In this document: piece by piece, positions 8,293 through 16,687 of the stretch | How the letters are laid out: the number at the start of each line of letters is the position of its first letter | Position numbering within the stretch: position 1 is the first letter of the stretch | Assembly (NCBI GenBank): GCA_009692615.1 | Contig: SHYW01000013.1 | Coordinates: 1 to 62,852 of the forward strand | DNA length: 62,852 nt | DNA from: Deltaproteobacteria bacterium | GTDB taxonomy: Bacteria > Desulfobacterota > Binatia > UBA9968 | Direction of reading: 5' to 3' | Notes under the pieces: generated by a model | What the model was told of the DNA's origin: nothing | What the model saw: only the letters and a program-made list of their open reading frames with translations | The model's database searches: none | Translations under genes and position numbers: made by a program

Positions 8293-9363
8293 ATGACGAC
8301 GCAAGTGAGACCATCGCGCAAGCTGATGAATGGCTTTATTCTGACCGTAGTCGGATTTTTCGGATGGTTGCTCTGCGCATCTGAGTCGCGCGCCCAAGCC
8401 GCGCCGTTTTACAAAGACAAAACCATCCGCATCATCGTCGGCTTCACCTCCGGCGGCTTGTACGATCAGTACGCGCGCTTGTTGGCGCGCCACATGGGCA
8501 AATACATTCCCGGCAATCCAACCGTCATCGTGCAAAACATGCCCGGCGCCGGCTCGCTGAGCGCAACCAATTATGTTTACGGCGTCGCCAAACCGGATGG
8601 CCTCACGTTAGCCATGCCCGGCAGCGGCATCTATCTCGACCAGATGCTCGGCCGCAAAGAGGCCACCTTCGATGTCGCCAAATTCGCCTGGCTCGGCAGC
8701 GTCGACCAACGCGATCTGGTGCTCTACATGAAAGCTGACGCGCCGTGGAAATCCATCGAAGACATACTCGCCGCCAAGGAAGTTCCCAAGTGCGGCTCGA
8801 CGGGAACCTCCGACCTGACGACGATCATGATGAATATTTTGAACGACACCATCGGCGCTAAATTCCACGAAGTGCGCGGCTACCCCGGCGGCGTCGAAAT
8901 CGATCTGGCTTTGGAGAAAGGCGAAATCCAATGCCGCGGCACCGGTATCACCACGCACTTCGCCCGCGAACCTTATTTTTCCTGGCATAAGAGCGGCTTC
9001 GACCGCCACATCGTTCAGACCGGCGCGAAAAAAGATCCGCGTATCGCCGACGCGCCGACGCTGGTGGAACTGATGGAGAAAAAGAAAACTCCGGCGCTGC
9101 CGCGCAACGTCGCCAAAGTTTTATTGGTATCGGCAACGATTGGACGACCGATGATGACTACGCCGGGCACGCCGCCGGACCGCGTCACACTTCTGCGGGA
9201 AGTTTATGTGAAAACATTCAAAGATCCGGCGGTGGTCGAAGAAGCCAAGAAAGCGAAAATGGATTTAGAAATTTTAACCGGCGCCGAAGTCGAAGCCCAG
9301 CTGCGCGACGTCATGGGCCAACCCAAAGACGTCATCGAGCGGGTAAAAAAATTATCAGAGTGA
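8293..9363 (+). CDS. Tripartite tricarboxylate transporter SBP (TctC/Bug family)
   Basis: A 356-residue exported binding protein. A long N-terminal hydrophobic signal ends near SRAQA. The mature start FYKDKTIRIIVGFTSGG, then YARLLARHMGKYIPGNPTV, NMPGAGS and the later PDGLTLA are hallmarks of the Bug family, which captures carboxylates in the periplasm for TctAB permeases. A strong ACGGAGGAAT site lies before the ATG. No TctA or TctB gene is in the window, as for most SBPs here. The gene stands alone, divergent from the FGE-fold gene. Confidence 0.88.
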   Translation: MTTQVRPSRKLMNGFILTVVGFFGWLLCASESRAQAAPFYKDKTIRIIVGFTSGGLYDQYARLLARHMGKYIPGNPTVIVQNMPGAGSLSATNYVYGVAKPDGLTLAMPGSGIYLDQMLGRKEATFDVAKFAWLGSVDQRDLVLYMKADAPWKSIEDILAAKEVPKCGSTGTSDLTTIMMNILNDTIGAKFHEVRGYPGGVEIDLALEKGEIQCRGTGITTHFAREPYFSWHKSGFDRHIVQTGAKKDPRIADAPTLVELMEKKKTPALPRNVAKVLLVSATIGRPMMTTPGTPPDRVTLLREVYVKTFKDPAVVEEAKKAKMDLEILTGAEVEAQLRDVMGQPKDVIERVKKLSE

Positions 9364-9388
9364 TCGTCCGCTTTGAATCCTATGGTAG

Positions 9389-9407
9389 GGGCGTATTGCA
9401 TACGCCC
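9389..9407. repeat. Hairpin GGGCGTAT-TGC-ATACGCCC
   Basis: A perfect 8-bp stem with a 3-base loop preceded by GTA. An almost identical, imperfect copy is at 34265-34283. It follows the TctC-like stop without a T-run. Confidence 0.5.
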
Positions 9408-9430
9408 TTCTTCCCACCCGCGACAGATTC

Positions 9431-9655
9431 ATGAAGCCCTTCGTCATCTACACCGCACTCGTTCTCGCGATCATATTTCTCGCCGGCGCGCTTGTCGCCA
9501 TCATCGAAGTGTTGCAAGAACCTAACCTGCTCGCCAATCCCAAGCTGAAACCGGCCCTCGGCTTCCTCGTCAGCGGCGGCATGTTTCTCGGCATCGGCCT
9601 GCGCGGCTGGCGCGGGCGCCGGAAAATTGCGGCAACGAGTAACCAATCGATTTGA
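9431..9655 (+). CDS. Small membrane protein, unknown function
   Basis: A 74-residue protein with two hydrophobic segments (about residues 4-26 and 43-58) joined by a short charged loop and ending in a basic tail RGWRGRRK. It looks like a two-helix inner-membrane protein with a cytoplasmic C-terminus by the positive-inside rule. I do not recognise a family. It ends one base before the stop of the convergent SBP gene. Support is composition and topology only; no clear ribosome-binding site precedes it. Confidence 0.5.
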   Translation: MKPFVIYTALVLAIIFLAGALVAIIEVLQEPNLLANPKLKPALGFLVSGGMFLGIGLRGWRGRRKIAATSNQSI

Positions 9656-9656
9656 A

Positions 9657-10628
9657 TTATTTGCTCGCCTCCAGATCTTTCCACACCTGCCTTGCCAGGG
9701 AAAAATCACGCACGTCATCCAGCGTCCGTTTCTTGTCGTTGCCCAGCCGATCTATAAAACTTTCGATCTCGGCGTCGGTCATGGTGCCGTCGCGCTGAAT
9801 CGATTTAAGTTCGACATCATAGGAGCGCGCGGCGATCTCCGGGGTTTGCTTGACCCATTGCAACAGGACTTTAATCGTTTCGGCGCGGTTCTCGTCGATA
9901 AAACGGTTGGCGCGCAAAATCGCCCGCACGCCGCGCCGGACGAAATTTGGATTCTCCTTGATCAATCGGTCCGAGGTAATCATCCCCGAGGCCGGCATGC
10001 CGATCTCCGGCGGCCCGGCGAGAACTTTGCCACCGGCCTTTTGCGCCATCAAGTCGTGGGGCGGCGACAGCGTCGTCACTTCCACCGCGCCGGTGATGAC
10101 CGACTGCAAGCGCACCGAAGTATCGCCGAGTACCACCGGTTGCATCAGCGCCGGATTCAGCCCTTTGGAACGAAGCAACTCCTCCGCGACTAGATGATCA
10201 GAACCACGAAGACTCGATACGCCAAGCTTCTTGCCCTTGAGATCTTGCACGTCCTTTATGCTCGGATGCGCGATCAAATAATAAACACCCTTTTTGAAAG
10301 CGACAAGCACGATCTTCATCGAAAATCCGGAAAGTATTCCGCGCACCGTGCTGACAAAGGTGCCGGTGAAAGATACATCCCCATTCATCAACGCCATCAC
10401 ACCCAAGCGCGGATTGGCCTGAATGATCTCCACGTCCATGCCTTCGTCGCGAAAGAACCCTTTACTCACCGCGACGTAGTACGGCACACTGGTGTTACTG
10501 CGACTCGAAAACGAAATGCGCACTTTCTGCATCTGCGCCTGAGCGATCCCATTGATAGCGGCAATGGCAACGACAACTGCAAGCAACATCGAAAAGCAGC
10601 TTCGAATTCCGATCCGGCGATTTTCCAT
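9657..10628 (-). CDS. ABC transporter SBP, NMT1/THI5-like (second of a tandem pair)
   Basis: A 323-residue exported binding protein. The signal peptide begins MENRRIGIRSCFSMLLAVVV and ends before QMQKVRISF. SSRSNTSVPYYVAVSKGFF, GDVSFTGTFVSTVRG and VQDLKGKKLGVSSL match the adjacent gene closely, so the two are tandem duplicates. GGAGAACTGAG precedes the ATG at 10628; the longer frame to 10682 overlaps the upstream gene's coding region. The 26-base gap to the upstream copy suggests one transcript. The ligand is unknown; FVSTxRG-type SBPs are common in genomes with expanded NMT1 sets. Confidence 0.86.
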   Translation of the reverse strand: MENRRIGIRSCFSMLLAVVVAIAAINGIAQAQMQKVRISFSSRSNTSVPYYVAVSKGFFRDEGMDVEIIQANPRLGVMALMNGDVSFTGTFVSTVRGILSGFSMKIVLVAFKKGVYYLIAHPSIKDVQDLKGKKLGVSSLRGSDHLVAEELLRSKGLNPALMQPVVLGDTSVRLQSVITGAVEVTTLSPPHDLMAQKAGGKVLAGPPEIGMPASGMITSDRLIKENPNFVRRGVRAILRANRFIDENRAETIKVLLQWVKQTPEIAARSYDVELKSIQRDGTMTDAEIESFIDRLGNDKKRTLDDVRDFSLARQVWKDLEASK

Positions 10629-10654
10629 TCTCAGTTCTCCCTTCTGCAATGTTC

Positions 10655-11602
10655 CTACTTTCCCGCTTCCAATTCCTTCCACGCCGCCCGCGCGAAGGAA
10701 AAATCGCGCACTTCATCGAGGGGCCGTTTCTTGTCGGCGAGCCGTTCCATTTGCCCTTCGATCTCGGCGTCGGTCATAGTGCCGTCTTTGGCGAGAGTCT
10801 TGAGCTCGATATCGTAGGAGCGCGCCGCCAGTTCCAATTTCTGCGGCACGAACTGGGACATGATGCGGATCGTTTCTTCGCGATTGGCTTCGAGAAAACG
10901 ATTGGCGCGCAATAAAGCGCGAATCGCTTTGCGCAGCACTTGGGGATTCTCCTTGATCACCTTGTCGGCGGCGAAAAGTCCGGACGACGGCACGCCGATC
11001 TCGGGCGGACCGGAGACTGCTTTCAGTCCCAAATTTTGCAACTGCACATCGTAGGGCGGCGGCACCGACACCGCTTGAACGATGCCGGTAACTACCGCTT
11101 GAAATCGCAGCGACGGATCGCCCACGGCAATGGCTTGGACAGAGTTGGGATCGATCCCCTTCATGCGCAGCAATTCGCGGCCGATGATGTGGTCGCCGCC
11201 ATTGATCGCCGTCACGCCAAGCTTCTTACCCTTCAGTTCTTGCACGTCTTTGATCACCTCGGGCCGCACCATCAAATAGTACAGACCTTTCTTCAGCAAG
11301 ATGAAAACCGTCTTCATCGGCAATCCCTGCACCACACCGCGAAAGGTGCTGACAAACGAAGTCGTGAACGTGACATCGCCGTTGAGCACCGCCATCGCGC
11401 CCAGCCGCGGATTGATCTGAATAAATTCCACATCCAACCCTTCATCGCGAAACATCCCGCGCGCCTGGGCGACATAGTAACTCGCGTTGGTATTACTGCG
11501 GCTCGACAATGAAATACGAATCTTCTGCGTCTGCGCCTGCGACGCCGGCACGAACATCAACATCGACAACGCCAATCCCACAAGTCCGATTTTTTTTCTC
11601 AT
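10655..11602 (-). CDS. ABC transporter SBP, NMT1/THI5-like (first of a tandem pair)
   Basis: A 315-residue exported binding protein with signal peptide MRKKIGLVGLALSMLMFVPA ending at SQA. The mature chain is colinear with the downstream paralogue: SSRSNTNASYYVAQARGMF, GDVTFTTSFVSTFRG, VQELKGKKLGVTAI and the C-terminal DGTMTDAEIEGQMERLADKKRP. GGAGAAGCGC precedes the ATG at 11602. Differences are mainly in the ligand-facing segments, so the pair may bind related but different compounds (inference). No permease or ATPase adjoins. Confidence 0.86.
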   Translation of the reverse strand: MRKKIGLVGLALSMLMFVPASQAQTQKIRISLSSRSNTNASYYVAQARGMFRDEGLDVEFIQINPRLGAMAVLNGDVTFTTSFVSTFRGVVQGLPMKTVFILLKKGLYYLMVRPEVIKDVQELKGKKLGVTAINGGDHIIGRELLRMKGIDPNSVQAIAVGDPSLRFQAVVTGIVQAVSVPPPYDVQLQNLGLKAVSGPPEIGVPSSGLFAADKVIKENPQVLRKAIRALLRANRFLEANREETIRIMSQFVPQKLELAARSYDIELKTLAKDGTMTDAEIEGQMERLADKKRPLDEVRDFSFARAAWKELEAGK

Positions 11603-11836
11603 GCGCTTCTCCGTGAAATTGACCAACCGAGGGAGGTTTCTAAACCCGCCCCCATATTTCCAATTCTTTTTTTGCGCCCTTTGCGCTTTTTGCGGCCATT
11701 CATCCGAATCCGAACTCTACGATCTCCGCTTTCACAGTCAACTATAAATAAGCCAGCCGACTCCAACAGGTCAAGATAAGTTTGAGTAATTTTTGCTTTA
11801 CAAGCCGCCGAGACTTGACCTAGAGTCGGCTCAATC

Positions 11837-12862
11837 ATGATGCAGTTATCCATTCGCGCCACTCTTCTGCTCTTGTTAATCGCAACCACGGCTTCGGCCA
11901 ATCACTACCTGCCCAAGCCCGGCGACCGGCCGGTGAATCTTCGCGTCGGCACCTCGGCGGTCACCGGCGGCTTCGTCCACCTCTACACCGGTCTCGACAA
12001 CGGCATTTTCGAAAAGTACGGCTTGAAGATCGAGCACGTCTACATCCGCGGCCAATCGCCGGCCCTCGCCGCGTTGGCCGGCGACGAGCTGCAATTCAAT
12101 TACGGCGCGGCCGATGGCAGTCTGCCTGGAATGGCGGCCGGCGTCGACGCCAAACTGATCGCCTCGCCGCTGGTCAAACTTCCTTACGTCATGATCGCGC
12201 GCAAGGAGATCCGCCGTCCCGAAGATTTGAAAGGAAAATCTATCGGCGTCACTCGCCCCGGCGATTTGAGCGCGCGGCTGTCGCGGCAAGTGGTAAGAAA
12301 ATTTGGCCTTACCACCGATGAAGTGACCATCCGCCCCATCGGCGGCAGCCAATCGGAACGTTATCAAGCCATGCTCGGCAACGTCGTCCAAGCGATCCTG
12401 GTCACGCCGCCATTGGATATTCGCGCCAAACTCGACGGCTTCAACATCATCTATCGCTTGATCGACTTGGAGATTCCGTTCATCTACAGCTCGCTGATCA
12501 CCAACTATAAAATGCTCCGCGAGCGCCAAGAAACCGTCCAACGCATGGTCGCAGCTCTGGCCGAGACGGTTCACTTCGTCGAAAAAAATCCCGAGCGCGC
12601 CAAAGCCGCCATCGCCAAAGCCATGCGCGTGAAGGATGATGAAGCATTGCAATCCTCCTACAACGTCTATGCCAAAGAGATCGTCGATCGTACCATGATC
12701 GTGCCGGGAAAATCGGTCATCGAAGCGGTGGACATCGCCCGCGAAACTGGCACCATCGTCAGAAAGAAAGCCGAAGAGCTGTTCGACAACAGTTACGTCA
12801 ACAATCTCGAAAAGAGCGGCTTCTTAAAAGAGCTTTGGGGCAACGAAAACTACCGGCGGTGA
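11837..12862 (+). CDS. ABC transporter SBP, NMT1/TauA-like (first of a tandem pair)
   Basis: A 341-residue exported binding protein. The signal peptide MMQLSIRATLLLLLIATTASA is followed by NHYLPKPGDRPVNLRVG. NMT1 features are FVHLYTGLDNGIFEKYGLK, RRPEDLKGKSIGVTRPGDLS and a C-terminal VNNLEKSGFLKELWG. The next gene starts two bases after its stop and is a close paralogue, so the two are translationally coupled duplicates. It is a different subfamily from the minus-strand pair at 9657-11602. Confidence 0.87.
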   Translation: MMQLSIRATLLLLLIATTASANHYLPKPGDRPVNLRVGTSAVTGGFVHLYTGLDNGIFEKYGLKIEHVYIRGQSPALAALAGDELQFNYGAADGSLPGMAAGVDAKLIASPLVKLPYVMIARKEIRRPEDLKGKSIGVTRPGDLSARLSRQVVRKFGLTTDEVTIRPIGGSQSERYQAMLGNVVQAILVTPPLDIRAKLDGFNIIYRLIDLEIPFIYSSLITNYKMLRERQETVQRMVAALAETVHFVEKNPERAKAAIAKAMRVKDDEALQSSYNVYAKEIVDRTMIVPGKSVIEAVDIARETGTIVRKKAEELFDNSYVNNLEKSGFLKELWGNENYRR

Positions 12863-12864
12863 AT

Positions 12865-13884
12865 ATGAAAATAAAAATATTGCCGTTGCTGCTGGTTATC
12901 TTTAGCGCCAACGCCTTCGCCAACCCCTATCTGCCCAAACCCGGCGAGCGCACTCTTGCCATGCGAGTTTCCACCTGCGCCGTCTCCGGCGGCTTCATCC
13001 ATCTCTACACCGCCCTCGACAACGGCTTGTTCGAAAAATACGGCGTCAAGTTTGAAAATATATTTATCCGCGGCAGCGGTCCCAATCTCTCGGCGCTCGC
13101 CAATGATGACGTGCAATTTTCCTACTGCGCCTCCGACGCGTTGATTCCCGGTCTAGCCGCGGGCATCGACGCAAAAATCGTCGCCTCGCCGTTGGTAAAG
13201 CTGCCTTACGTGCTGGTCACGCGCAAAGAAATCCGCCGCCCCGAAGATCTCAGAGGCAAAGCTCTCGGCATTGCCAGGGCGGGCGACTTGAGCGACCGGC
13301 TGTCGCGCGCGGTGGTGAAAAAATTGGGCTTGGCGGCGGACGAAGTCATCATGCGCCCCATCGGCGGTAGCCAAGGCGAGCGTTATCAAGCGATGGCGGC
13401 GGGCATCGTTCACGGCGTCATCATCACGCCGCCCTTAGATGTCCGCGCCAAGAACGAAGGCTACAACGTGCTCTACCGCCTGATCGATTTGAATCTGCCG
13501 TTCATCTACAGCTCGCTCCATACCAATTATAAGATGCTCCGCGAACGGCCCGACATCGTCCAGCGCGTGGTCGCCGCTCTCGCCGAGATCGTCTACTTCG
13601 TCGAAAAAAATCCCGACAAAGCCAAAGCATCGGTCGCCAAAGCGATGCGCACCAACGACCAAGCCGCGCTCCAATCCGCCTACGACATGTACGCCAGAGA
13701 AATCCTCGATCGAACATTGTTGGTACCGAGCAAAGCCGTCGCTGAAGCCGTCGACATCGCCCGCGAAGGCGGCACGACAGTCAGAAGAAAAGCCGAAGAG
13801 ATTTACGACAACGGCTTTGTGAATAATCTGGAGAAGAGCGGTTTCTTGAAAGAGATTTGGGGCAGTGAAAATTATCGGCGGTAA
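12865..13884 (+). CDS. ABC transporter SBP, NMT1/TauA-like (second of a tandem pair)
   Basis: A 339-residue exported binding protein, paralogue of the preceding gene. The signal peptide MKIKILPLLLVIFSANAFA precedes NPYLPKPGERTLAMRVS. The body repeats IHLYTALDNGLFEKYGVK, RRPEDLRGKALGIARAGDLS and the ending VNNLEKSGFLKEIWGSENYRR. Cys residues in STCAVSGG and SYCASD are absent from the first copy and could form a disulfide. The start two bases after the previous stop indicates coupling; an upstream start at 12835 would overlap the first gene. Confidence 0.87.
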   Translation: MKIKILPLLLVIFSANAFANPYLPKPGERTLAMRVSTCAVSGGFIHLYTALDNGLFEKYGVKFENIFIRGSGPNLSALANDDVQFSYCASDALIPGLAAGIDAKIVASPLVKLPYVLVTRKEIRRPEDLRGKALGIARAGDLSDRLSRAVVKKLGLAADEVIMRPIGGSQGERYQAMAAGIVHGVIITPPLDVRAKNEGYNVLYRLIDLNLPFIYSSLHTNYKMLRERPDIVQRVVAALAEIVYFVEKNPDKAKASVAKAMRTNDQAALQSAYDMYAREILDRTLLVPSKAVAEAVDIAREGGTTVRRKAEEIYDNGFVNNLEKSGFLKEIWGSENYRR

Positions 13885-13924
13885 CTTTGCGCGGCGATTT
13901 CCATTTAAAAGCTAGCACCAACGC

Positions 13925-14890
13925 TCACCTCCCCTGCACCTTGCGCAACAAACTCATATCTTCCAAATCATCCGGCGTAAACGTCTTCGTGATCTTCAGA
14001 GTCTCGCGATAAATCTCGATCTCCTTTTCCACCGCCGCGCGCGGCTTCGTGCCGTCTTTGCTGTAGCCGAGCATTTGCGCGGTGAAGGCCTTTTCAGCCA
14101 GCGCCAGATCGAGCTTGTGATAACTGGAAACATACTGAACCACTTCGCTGCGATTGGCCGGATTGAGAATATAGGTCATGGTCCGGTGCAGTGCCGCGAT
14201 CATGCCGTAGACTTTCTGCGGGCTCTTTTTCATCGTGTCGATGGAACTGACCAAGCCGATGAAACTCAACGGCGCGTACGTCCTCGCCTCCGCCAACTTC
14301 ACATAGCCTTTGGCTTCCAGCTCTTCGACATACGGCGGCGCCAGCAAAGTCGCGGCAATTCTTTTGCTTGTTAGCGACTTGATCGCGTTGTCGGTGACCA
14401 GCATCGCCAACAGCGTCACCTTGCCCGCCTCGATCCCATGGGCGCGCAGAATCACGTTCGCTGACATACCCACGGCGTCGGTCAATGCGGTGACACCGAC
14501 CGCTTTACCGATTAAATCTTGAATCGACTTAATCTCCGGCTGCGCCAGCAGCACATGAACCGGATCCTGCTGAACATAGAATATCCGCCTGATCGGCAAG
14601 CCGCGCATGATCGCCGACGTGGCCGCCCCCGTGGTCGTGGAAAAATCCAGCTCGCCGCCGACGATCGCCGCGATCGCCGTCGGTGGCGACATCATCACCA
14701 ACTGGGGCTCGATCTGCTCGGCCGCGAAGAAGCCCTTATCCTTGCCGAAGTAGTACGGCATGATCGACAAACTCTTCGACGGCACATGGATCGTCGCCTT
14801 CATGGGCGCGGAAGCGGCGTGGGCCGATTGCAGCGCCAGCATCAAACCGAGAATGACCACCGCATTGTGAATTACTGTCCGTGCGTACAT
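13925..14890 (-). CDS. ABC transporter SBP, NMT1/THI5-like
   Basis: A 321-residue exported binding protein. The signal peptide starts MYARTVIHNAVVILGLMLAL and is cleaved near AHAAS. PYYFGKDKGFFAAEQIEPQL, GGELDFSTTTGAATSA and IQDLIGKAVGVTAL are typical of the NMT1 group; the C-terminal region includes DDLEDMSLLRK. AGGTGAGACG precedes the ATG at 14890; a longer frame to 15049 would translate a palindromic intergenic repeat. It converges on the plus-strand pair. No transport partner is adjacent. Confidence 0.86.
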   Translation of the reverse strand: MYARTVIHNAVVILGLMLALQSAHAASAPMKATIHVPSKSLSIMPYYFGKDKGFFAAEQIEPQLVMMSPPTAIAAIVGGELDFSTTTGAATSAIMRGLPIRRIFYVQQDPVHVLLAQPEIKSIQDLIGKAVGVTALTDAVGMSANVILRAHGIEAGKVTLLAMLVTDNAIKSLTSKRIAATLLAPPYVEELEAKGYVKLAEARTYAPLSFIGLVSSIDTMKKSPQKVYGMIAALHRTMTYILNPANRSEVVQYVSSYHKLDLALAEKAFTAQMLGYSKDGTKPRAAVEKEIEIYRETLKITKTFTPDDLEDMSLLRKVQGR

Positions 14891-14930
14891 CGTCTCACCT
14901 AACCTCTCGCGCACAATGTGAAGATTTGAC

Positions 14931-15003
14931 TCACCACGAAGATCACGAAGGACACGAAGGGTTCGGATGAATACAAATCCGACCTTCGTGTCCTTCGTGG
15001 TGA
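14931..15003. repeat. Palindromic repeat, CACCACGAAGATCACGAAGG type
   Basis: The left arm TCACCACGAAGATCACGAAG is answered by CCTTCGTGTCCTTCGTGGTGA, with a nested TTCGGAT...ATCCGA core. It lies in the gap upstream of the SBP at 14890. Confidence 0.7.
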
Positions 15004-15045
15004 ACACTTCCGTTCGTCTTTGCTTGCGGCCAATACCAGCTCGCG

Positions 15046-15636
15046 TCACTCATGGAACCTGCTTGTCGCCGCCGCGGCGACTTGCTGCACCGCCGGCACC
15101 GGACAAAAGCCATGGGCTTCGACGGCGAAGACCGGGTTGAACTTACTGCGAAAATTTTCCAGCGCGATGACCGCCGCCAGCTCGACTAGCTCTTCTTCGC
15201 TAAACTGTTTCTTAAGCCGGTTGAAAAATCGCTCGGTCACGCGCTTGTTGGTGTAAGTCATGCGTTCGCACAGTTCCAACGCCAATTTTTCGCGTAATGA
15301 AAACAGCGCGCTCTTCTTGTAAGCGCCCAGCGCCGCCGCCACTTTCTCCGCCGACGCGCCCTGTTGCATCCCACTGGATGCGTTGATGTCCAGTCAATAG
15401 GGGCAACCGTTGATGCTCGCCGCTTTCATGCACAGTAGATGGCGCAGCTCGGCGCCGATCAAGCCCGAAGCGACAATGCCGGCTTGCAGCGCCTGCACGC
15501 CTTTTTGAATCGTCGGCCGCAGACCGTAGACTTTCGCCGTGTTTAAAATCGTACCGTATTGTTTCTCCTGCGACGCGAATACCTCTTGAACTTCTTTGGG
15601 CGCGGTTTCTTTCGACGCACCTTTGATTCTCAACAT
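15046..15636 (-). CDS. AhpD/carboxymuconolactone decarboxylase-like selenoprotein (in-frame TGA = Sec81)
   Basis: Read through a TGA at 15394-15396, this is a 196-residue protein of the AhpD-like CMD family. The TGA falls where relatives have the second cysteine of the redox motif: INGC-P-Y-[TGA]-LDIN, normally CxxCxDIN. Homology continues in the same frame after it: REKLALELCERMTY, EEELVELAAVIALENFRSKFN and EAHGFCPVP. Family members reduce peroxides through the CxxC pair. A hairpin with bacterial SECIS geometry begins 12 bases after the TGA. GGAGGTCGCAT precedes the start. The gene follows an amidohydrolase by 18 bases and is likely co-transcribed. A simple nonsense mutation is the alternative, but the exact position and the hairpin favour selenocysteine. 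Confidence 0.8.
15361..15396 (-). promoter_or_regulatory. Candidate bacterial SECIS element downstream of the Sec TGA
   Basis: On the minus strand, 12 bases after the TGA, GCATCC and GGATGC form a perfect 6-bp stem with a 4-base loop AGTG (15366-15381). The loop begins 18 bases after the TGA and has G at its second position, both within known limits for bacterial SECIS. An outer CTG/CAG pairing could extend the structure. A competing hairpin ACTGGA/TCCAGT overlaps. SelB binding is inferred from structure only. Confidence 0.65.
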
Positions 15637-15654
15637 ATGCGACCTCCGATTGAA

Positions 15655-16608
15655 CTATATTTTCAGCAGCTTCGCCGCGGTGCCGCCGAGCATGGCTTCT
15701 TTCAATTTTGCATCCAGCGCCAGGCTACGAATCAGCGCAATATACTCGCCCACACCATCGATGTTCTTACCTTGTTTAGGATCGCTGGCGTTGAAATTTT
15801 GCGGATAGTCCGTGGCGAAAACCAGCCGCTCCGGTTTGATGACTTCCAACGCGCAGCGCAGCGCGATAGCGCTGCCCTCGAAGCCGGCCATGTCGAAGTA
15901 GAGCCGTTCGAAATAATCGTCGAACGACTTGGGCAACTTGAAACGATACGACGAGCGCGAGATGCGCTCTTTGTAACCCGCCAAACCGCCGCCGAAGTGG
16001 GCGAAGACAAAATTTAAATCGGCAAAGCGTTCGACCACGCCGCCGGCGATCAGCCGCGTCACTGCCACGCCGAGATCGAATTCTCGCGTAAGAATCACTG
16101 GCAGCATATAATCCTTCATCAGGTCGTAGCCCTTGGGCCCCAATGCCGGATGAACGAAAATAGTTGCACCCAATTTCGCCGCCAGTGAATAGAACGGCTG
16201 AAACTCCTTGGCATCCAACGACAGGCCGTTCACCTGCGACGAGATCGTCACGCCTTTCAAGTTCAATTCAGTGATCGCCCGCTCAAACTCGGCGAGCGCC
16301 GCATCGCCGCCCAACGGCGGCACATGCGCCAAGCCGACGAAGCGGCCGGGAAAATCTGTCTGCGCCCGCGCCGTGCAATCGTTGAGCAGCTGGCAGTTTT
16401 CCAGCGTCGTATCCCAGCCGAGAATGCAGCTCTGCACCGCGACATCGATACCGGCGCGGTCCATGTCGGCGATCTGCGCCGACAAATCGAAAAGCTGCGA
16501 ATGAATCGAAGCATCGCCGGTCCGCACTGCATCCTTGCGATTGGGATCCATGCCCATGCGCCGGCCGAGTTCGGCGGGAATGTAGTGATGTTCAAAGTCT
16601 ATAACCAC
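15655..16608 (-). CDS. Amidohydrolase family protein (ACMSD/gamma-resorcylate decarboxylase-like)
   Basis: A 317-residue TIM-barrel protein. The N-terminal VVIDFEHHYIPAELG carries the E-x-H arrangement of the decarboxylase branch; later ligand regions are IFVHPALGP, FVFAHFGGG and FATDYPQNF. Relatives decarboxylate hydroxybenzoates or muconate semialdehydes. The start is a GTG at 16608 with GGGAG upstream; the frame to 16659 adds residues without homology. The selenoprotein gene begins 18 bases after its stop, so they probably form an operon. Whether the selenoprotein handles a product of this enzyme is unknown. Confidence 0.82.
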   Translation of the reverse strand: MVIDFEHHYIPAELGRRMGMDPNRKDAVRTGDASIHSQLFDLSAQIADMDRAGIDVAVQSCILGWDTTLENCQLLNDCTARAQTDFPGRFVGLAHVPPLGGDAALAEFERAITELNLKGVTISSQVNGLSLDAKEFQPFYSLAAKLGATIFVHPALGPKGYDLMKDYMLPVILTREFDLGVAVTRLIAGGVVERFADLNFVFAHFGGGLAGYKERISRSSYRFKLPKSFDDYFERLYFDMAGFEGSAIALRCALEVIKPERLVFATDYPQNFNASDPKQGKNIDGVGEYIALIRSLALDAKLKEAMLGGTAAKLLKI

Positions 16609-16687
16609 AGAGGATCTCCCGCAAGCAGTGAATTGTTCAAAGAGACCAAGGTGTACCACAACTTGGCATCCTTCGTCACATGTTCCG

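Noticed and set aside
15366-15396. Overlapping ACTGGA/TCCAGT hairpin as the SECIS
   Set aside because: It starts at the TGA itself, which puts the loop too close (about 5 bases); the GCATCC/GGATGC stem fits known spacing better.
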